A stretch of 19,774 bases of DNA from Promethearchaeota archaeon. Its GTDB lineage: Archaea > Asgardarchaeota > Lokiarchaeia > Sigynarchaeales > SOKP01. The notes beneath the pieces were generated by a model. The model was given only the letters and a program-made list of their open reading frames with translations, was not told the origin of the DNA and made no database searches. Location of the stretch: contig SDNV01000048.1 in assembly GCA_004524515.1 (NCBI GenBank), positions 1 to 19,774 of the forward strand. Direction: 5' to 3'. The first letter of the stretch is position 1. The number at the start of each line of letters is the position of its first letter. This document shows, piece by piece, positions 15,259-19,774 of the stretch. The translations under genes were made by a program, and so were the position numbers.

Positions 15259-15690
15259 TTATTTAAACGATTGGTTCTTTACTAAGAAATCTTTTAAGAA
15301 CATGTTAATAAAAAATCGTTCTGCAGAACAATTTTTTAATATTTGTCGAACTGATAAAAACAGTGGTTGTTTTAACAAAATACTCACTTTTTTAATAGTG
15401 AGTAAATACTCTTTAAAAGCATAATTTTCAAAGGGATTACGGGTTGTAAAGGAGAATGCTTTATCACTAAAGAAGGCTTCTGGGGCTTTGAGAGTAGAAA
15501 TTATTAATTTTGAGATATTTTTATATTCTTTCTGAGAATTATTATGAGTAGTTAATAGAACAGCAAGTTCAGAAATTAAGGATAACTTTCTTTTTTGAAA
15601 TTCTTTTGAATTAAATATAGTTATTTGCGTGATTTGGCGAGTTTCGGCTGAATAATCTTTGTATATCTCTTTAAAAGTCTTAGCAATCAT
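15259..15690 (-). CDS. Unrecognised 143-residue helical protein
   Basis: A basic, mostly helical protein with no membrane segment and a single cysteine near the C-terminus. I see no known motif. The N-terminus (M-I-A-K-T-F-K-E-I-Y-K-D-Y) looks like an amphipathic helix and the middle is rich in Lys, Leu and Phe. It lies upstream of the PIN-domain gene on the same strand, 156 bases before that gene's chosen start, so the two might be co-transcribed. Its composition matches the neighbours, and the frame is open over its whole length without a longer competing frame, which supports a real gene. Confidence 0.5.
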   Translation of the reverse strand: MIAKTFKEIYKDYSAETRQITQITIFNSKEFQKRKLSLISELAVLLTTHNNSQKEYKNISKLIISTLKAPEAFFSDKAFSFTTRNPFENYAFKEYLLTIKKVSILLKQPLFLSVRQILKNCSAERFFINMFLKDFLVKNQSFK

Positions 15691-16080
15691 TCGTTATCCT
15701 AATCCATTCTGAATTAACTTAATTTTTTATAATCCTGAAATAGTTATAGAAAATGGGATCAAAATAATTATTTATAGTTGATTATTAACCTTAAATTAAA
15801 TTTACGATAATTTAATAAATGTAATTTCATTCAAAAATTTTTAAATTGATTGAAAATTTAATTATGTAAAGATTTTTAAAAATCTTACATTTCTGATAAT
15901 TCTTTGCCTCTTTTTTGTCGGTTAAGTCAAGTTATAATATTCGATTAAGATAAAAAATAACATTAACGTTGTACTATTGTTTTTGGTATTAGTTATAAAT
16001 GACCAATAAAATATTCACTAAATTTTTAGGTAAACCTAATCTAATTTAAATAGAATTAAATTTTCTATTCGATTTTTAAA
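15691..16080. other. 390-base divergent intergenic region
   Basis: This very AT-rich gap lies between the minus-strand 143-residue gene and the plus-strand mobB-like gene, so it must carry promoters for both. Candidate TATA-like stretches are many and none stands out. No open reading frame, long repeat or tRNA-like sequence was seen. Confidence 0.4.
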
Positions 16081-16611
16081 ATGACTAAAAACATGCTCTC
16101 TAAGTTAAAAATCATTAGTTTGATTGGACGATCCGGAAGTGGAAAAACCAATCTTATTATAAATGCTATAAAGCGATTAAGGAAAGAACTACACTATAAT
16201 ATAGCAGTCATAAAAAATATCCATGAACATCAGATTGATGAAGAGGGAAAGGATAGTTATAGATATATTGAAGCCGGGGCTAATTATGCAATAACAAAAA
16301 ATATCTACAATGAAACCACTCTATTTGTTAAAAAGGAGATAAATTTTTCCCAGTTGATTAATTGGATCTCAAGCGGTCCATTTAAGATTGATCTAATTTT
16401 TACAGAAGGTTTCAGAACGCTAAATCATCCCACTATATTATGTGTAAAAGAATTTAATGAAATCGAATCTCAATTAACTAAGAATGTAAAAATGATATCC
16501 GGACTCATTACTAAAGAGGATATTAGTAATATAACCGAATTTAAATTACCAATTATCGATATTGAAAAAGATTTTGTAAAATTTTTAAATATTTTCGATA
16601 TTAAACAATAA
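16081..16611 (+). CDS. mobB: MobB-like P-loop GTPase (molybdopterin-guanine dinucleotide biosynthesis)
   Basis: The 176-residue protein starts with a P-loop, G-R-S-G-S-G-K-T (16-23). A D-E-E-G-K-D-S-Y-R-Y-I-E-A-G-A stretch follows (53-67), matching the MobB D-x-x-G-K-D-S-x-R-x-x-x-A-G-A motif. It has V-I-K-N-I-H-E-H (43-50, where homologues have histidines) and T-E-G-F-R (107-111). MobB binds GTP and aids attachment of GMP to molybdopterin, which gives the guanine-dinucleotide form of the molybdenum or tungsten cofactor in the cytoplasm. The length is usual for the family. No other cofactor-synthesis gene is in the window. It converges with the 642-residue gene. Confidence 0.78.
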   Translation: MTKNMLSKLKIISLIGRSGSGKTNLIINAIKRLRKELHYNIAVIKNIHEHQIDEEGKDSYRYIEAGANYAITKNIYNETTLFVKKEINFSQLINWISSGPFKIDLIFTEGFRTLNHPTILCVKEFNEIESQLTKNVKMISGLITKEDISNITEFKLPIIDIEKDFVKFLNIFDIKQ

Positions 16612-16630
16612 TATTTTTTAAAACATGAAT

Positions 16631-18559
16631 TTATTTTTTTCGTTCCCAAAATTGGCTAAGACGCTCACTAATGAATTCTATATCGCTTATTAATTTTTTA
16701 TTTTTAGGATCGATATCATTTAGCATAAAACTAACTAATTTTTTATAGATTTCATCCTTCCTTGAAAGATCCTTTACAGATTTTCTGATAAGTAAGAAAA
16801 ATTCATTTAAAGGAATAATTATCTCATTGATAATCCATTCTTCAAAAAGTGGTGCGGAATCAAATGATTGTAAATTATAGGTGGTATAAAATCGAGTTAA
16901 ATCTTTATCATCATAAAAGTACTTATCTGGAATAATAATAGTGTTTTTCAAGTCCTTTTTTATAATATCCATGTTTAATGAAATCAGCAGTTCAGGCCAA
17001 ATATCATCTGAATAATTGAATTCTTGGAATATGAAAAGCTCTAACACTCTCAATGCAATATTTTTTCCAATGTATCTACCCCGCGGATCAATAAAATTTT
17101 TAGAGGAATCATCTGGATTGGATGATTTGAGGAATATTTTATCAATCAGCACATATAACATTCTGGAAATATGATCGACAATGATATTAAAGTTGTAAGG
17201 TTCGTTTTTAGGATTCTCAGATAAAATTCCATTTTCCTTGTCTATTAACTCTAAAAATTTGGTATTAAAACTTTTTAAAAATGCCCTAAAAAAGCGATAA
17301 TTCATCTGTGAAACATTTTTTTGAAATATTTTTTTAAATACACTATTAATTTCTCCAATGTTTGATATTATTGAAAAGAAATTAATAAATTCATTTATAT
17401 CTCTAATAGTATTTGAGCCTATAACACCATTATCCACTTTCTTATTGTATTCATTCAAAGTCTTTCTAAATATCGCAGGTAAAAATAAGATATCCCCAAC
17501 CTCGAAAGCTTCTAGTCCACTTGCAAAAAAATATTTCATTATTAAAAGAAATAAATTGAATTGGGATTTTTGGGAAGGAAGATTGTTTGCTTGGAATGTA
17601 CTATAAAGAGTGCTTTTTCTATCCAAAAAATCAAAAATCCTAATCAAAGACGATTTTTTCTCAATGGTATACTCAAAATTATCTAAAAACTCTTTTCGAA
17701 TAATGTCTTGTTTAGAAAATATGGAGTCTTCTACTCGTGAACAAACGAAATTTAGAAAATCTAATAAAGGACAAAAATTCTCCAATAATTTACATTTTTT
17801 ATAAAAATAATATAATAGATTTGCTAATCTTTCTTTAACTGTCGAATACTGATCTAATGCAATTTGATATAATTTTTCTCTTCCTTCCAATAAGCTTTCA
17901 TAATATTTATCGGGTACCGCCTTGAATTGTTTTAAAAAGTAATAGAGTGTCATATAAAAATAGTTTAGAAAGATTTCTCTATTGTCATTTCTGACTAAAA
18001 TTAAAAAATTTAAGTACCGTCGATTTCCTTGATTTTTTATAGTCCCACAATCAAGTGTAATTAAGATTTTCTCTCCGATGGTTCTTCTAATTAAGATTCC
18101 GATAACAGCAACTAGCATGTATAAATAAAGGGTAAAAAATATTAATCCATCAAGATTGGTTTGGATTCTTTCGGAAAATTGTTCATATAATTTTATCTCT
18201 CTAGGTTCTAAATTATAATTATATTCTATAAGTAAATTATCGTCTGAGATATTTTCTTTTAACACCATTTCTAAAGAATTCTCGTCAAATCCAAAAAAAG
18301 TCTGTAAGTAAAATATAAAGAACTCGTGAAAATTGTCATATAGAAAGTTTGTGTAAGTTTTCTTGATAACTCTCTTCTGATTTATATCTTTGAATTCTAC
18401 CCATTTAGTTCTAATCAGATCTAACAATTCTTCAAATTTTGCTTGTTTATTTTGCAGTACTTGAAAATATACCTTTTTATGCATTTTTACATTGAATAGT
18501 TCCTCTGAAAATATTTCACTAAGACGCTCTAAAATATCAGGCAGCTCTTTATTAACCAA
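16631..18559 (-). CDS. Unrecognised 642-residue protein
   Basis: A large, mainly helical protein, rich in Phe, Leu, Ile, Asn and Lys. There is one candidate membrane helix at about 137-157 (L-D-G-L-I-F-F-T-L-Y-L-Y-M-L-V), which may instead be a buried helix. I see no P-loop, metal-ligand cluster or repeat. The 160-200 region (I-L-I-T-L-D-C-G...R-Y-L-N-F-L-I-L-V-R-N-D) looks strand-rich. The C-terminus ends in a charged helix. The start M-V-N-K-E-L-P-D has no other in-frame Met close by and no Shine-Dalgarno. It stands alone, 132 bases from the AIR synthase-like gene upstream, and its function is unknown. Confidence 0.6.
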   Translation of the reverse strand: MVNKELPDILERLSEIFSEELFNVKMHKKVYFQVLQNKQAKFEELLDLIRTKWVEFKDINQKRVIKKTYTNFLYDNFHEFFIFYLQTFFGFDENSLEMVLKENISDDNLLIEYNYNLEPREIKLYEQFSERIQTNLDGLIFFTLYLYMLVAVIGILIRRTIGEKILITLDCGTIKNQGNRRYLNFLILVRNDNREIFLNYFYMTLYYFLKQFKAVPDKYYESLLEGREKLYQIALDQYSTVKERLANLLYYFYKKCKLLENFCPLLDFLNFVCSRVEDSIFSKQDIIRKEFLDNFEYTIEKKSSLIRIFDFLDRKSTLYSTFQANNLPSQKSQFNLFLLIMKYFFASGLEAFEVGDILFLPAIFRKTLNEYNKKVDNGVIGSNTIRDINEFINFFSIISNIGEINSVFKKIFQKNVSQMNYRFFRAFLKSFNTKFLELIDKENGILSENPKNEPYNFNIIVDHISRMLYVLIDKIFLKSSNPDDSSKNFIDPRGRYIGKNIALRVLELFIFQEFNYSDDIWPELLISLNMDIIKKDLKNTIIIPDKYFYDDKDLTRFYTTYNLQSFDSAPLFEEWIINEIIIPLNEFFLLIRKSVKDLSRKDEIYKKLVSFMLNDIDPKNKKLISDIEFISERLSQFWERKK

Positions 18560-18691
18560 TTTGAACCAATTTTTAGATTAATATGTCAATATAAAAGATT
18601 AATCAAAAATAAATTATACCTATACAATATACATTTAAATTCTGAATATAAAAATCTTTAGTACATAATGGTAAAGAGTGAATTTTAAACC

Positions 18692-19738
18692 TTATCTAAA
18701 GATTTTTGTAATTTCATCGGTTTCAGAATATTTAAGAGGGATAACCGGTCCCTCTTTCTGTTTTAAAACCATACCTTCTTTTTTTGTCAGAAATTTCCCT
18801 ATTTTTTCGGCTAATATGTCATTTTTATTTAAGATCTCAATTAACTTTAAGCTGGTATCATTTTGGTCATCAACGGCTATTAATAAGGAACCGGATGATA
18901 TAGTGTTGAAAGGATTTAAATTAAACAAGTTACTCAATTCTAAGGGTTCAGGGAGAATTTTAATTTTCTCTTCCTCAATTAAAATCCCATTATTAGATGC
19001 CATTGCCATTTCAGCCACAGCACATGCTAATCCCCCTTCAGTTACATCATGAAATCCATTGATTTTAAAATTTTTATTTGCTAATAATGCTTCTTTGAAA
19101 ACACTTATACCTGGATTATATAGATAATTTTTACATCTCATTATAAAGTCCTTACTTAATCCCTTGATTTTTAATTCTAATTCTTTTTCTCTTCCAATTA
19201 TGGAGGTCCCTTCGATGAAAATCCCCTTAGTGAGAATTAACGCATCACCAGCTTTGATTTCTGAAGTATTTACGAGTTTTTCTTTTTCGACTTCTCCTAA
19301 TAACGACCCTATGACGATAGGCCTATCTAAATTAGGAGTAATTTCAGTATGTCCTCCAATTACCGTAATATCCATGGATTTACATGTATCATGAATATTC
19401 TGGAAAATACTCTTAATTAAATCTTCTGTAGTATTTTTTTCAGGTAATAATATGGTAGATTGAAACCATTTTGGTTTGGCACCCATACAAACTACATCGT
19501 TGACATTTACATTAACCACATAATAACCAATCTCATCAGTTGCAAAAGTTATAGGATCGGTTTTAGCAACTAAGAATTTTTCACCCATATCAATAACAGC
19601 AGCATCCTCCCCAATTTTAGATCCAATAACTACTCTCTGATCTTGGATATCTAAATCAGAAACAAAATCATTCAACATTTTTTCTAAAAATTCATGCTTA
19701 AGTTTTCCAGTAGGAAAAATTTTGTTGTTTTTTCTCAT
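18692..19738 (-). CDS. AIR synthase / HypE-like protein lacking the HypE C-terminal cysteine
   Basis: A 348-residue member of the AIR synthase superfamily. The N-terminal half holds the ATP-binding features: G-E-D-A-A-V-I (43-49), T-D-P-I (60-63), N-V-N-D-V-V-C-M-G-A-K-P (78-89) and G-G-H-T-E (127-131). The C-terminal half has H-D-V-T-E-G-G-L (229-236). This set fits HypE-like proteins most closely. HypE makes the cyanide ligand of NiFe hydrogenase on a C-terminal cysteine (P-R-I-C), but here the chain ends K-I-F-R. It is therefore probably one of the archaeal AIR synthase-related paralogues, with an ATP-dependent step on an unknown substrate. Thiamine monophosphate kinase is a weaker alternative. 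No hydrogenase gene is near. The start is 36 bases from the window edge, so its promoter is largely outside. Confidence 0.82.
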   Translation of the reverse strand: MRKNNKIFPTGKLKHEFLEKMLNDFVSDLDIQDQRVVIGSKIGEDAAVIDMGEKFLVAKTDPITFATDEIGYYVVNVNVNDVVCMGAKPKWFQSTILLPEKNTTEDLIKSIFQNIHDTCKSMDITVIGGHTEITPNLDRPIVIGSLLGEVEKEKLVNTSEIKAGDALILTKGIFIEGTSIIGREKELELKIKGLSKDFIMRCKNYLYNPGISVFKEALLANKNFKINGFHDVTEGGLACAVAEMAMASNNGILIEEEKIKILPEPLELSNLFNLNPFNTISSGSLLIAVDDQNDTSLKLIEILNKNDILAEKIGKFLTKKEGMVLKQKEGPVIPLKYSETDEITKIFR

Positions 19739-19774
19739 TTATCTATCAATATAATAAGAGATAAAAAATATTTA

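Noticed and set aside
18678..19394. Plus-strand frames opposite the AIR synthase-like gene
   Set aside because: The minus-strand frame carries clear family motifs; the opposite frames are serine/phenylalanine-rich artefacts.
1..19774. CRISPR array, insertion sequence, tRNA or rRNA
   Set aside because: I saw no regularly spaced long repeats, transposase motifs, flanking terminal repeats or tRNA T-arm patterns by eye. A covariance-model scan would be needed to exclude small RNAs.

Overview
The window is AT-rich archaeal DNA, most probably from an Asgard archaeon of the Lokiarchaeia type. Three things support this: a Ras/Rab-like small GTPase with all five G motifs (10187-10726, minus); a eukaryote-type ribosomal protein S26e beside an archaeal TrmY methyltransferase and a CDP-alcohol phosphatidyltransferase; and short proteins that look like longin/roadblock domains. 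Genes are loosely spaced, often with their own TATA-like box, and there are few tight operons. The phylum is inferred from gene content; no rRNA or tRNA gene was seen.

Layout. Positions 1-141 hold the tail of a C-terminally membrane-anchored protein. Next come a longin-like protein and a multi-helix membrane protein six bases downstream (335-1627), and a putative zinc-binding protein (1867-2499). On the minus strand follow a divergent cation/Ca2+ exchanger-like protein (2550-3533), a longin/roadblock-like protein (3859-4518) and an eight-helix membrane protein with an internal duplication (4581-5408). The gap at 3534-3858 carries a decayed TPR-like relic.

The most notable region is 5572-7374, minus strand. 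A very small gene (7246-7374) encodes a 34-42 residue peptide made of three perfect CKCGGDC units at an 11-residue period. It lies just upstream of a radical SAM/SPASM protein with an N-terminal PqqD-like domain, followed by an 81-residue protein with a CxxC motif. This is the arrangement expected of a peptide natural-product (RiPP) precursor and its thioether-forming maturase. A tandem metallo-beta-lactamase-fold protein with a C-terminal beta-sandwich-like region is divergently transcribed next to it (7731-9653).

The right half holds a small two-helix membrane protein, the GTPase, trmY preceded by a gap with possible RNA structure, the phosphatidyltransferase and S26e. S26e has no ATG, GTG or TTG start. 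It appears to begin at an ATT codon seven bases after a strong Shine-Dalgarno sequence. Beyond it lie a PIN-domain/helical-repeat protein (minus), an unknown 143-residue protein (minus), a MobB-like P-loop protein (plus), a 642-residue protein I do not recognise (minus), and an AIR synthase/HypE-like protein lacking the HypE C-terminal cysteine (minus). I saw no insertion sequence, CRISPR array or tRNA.
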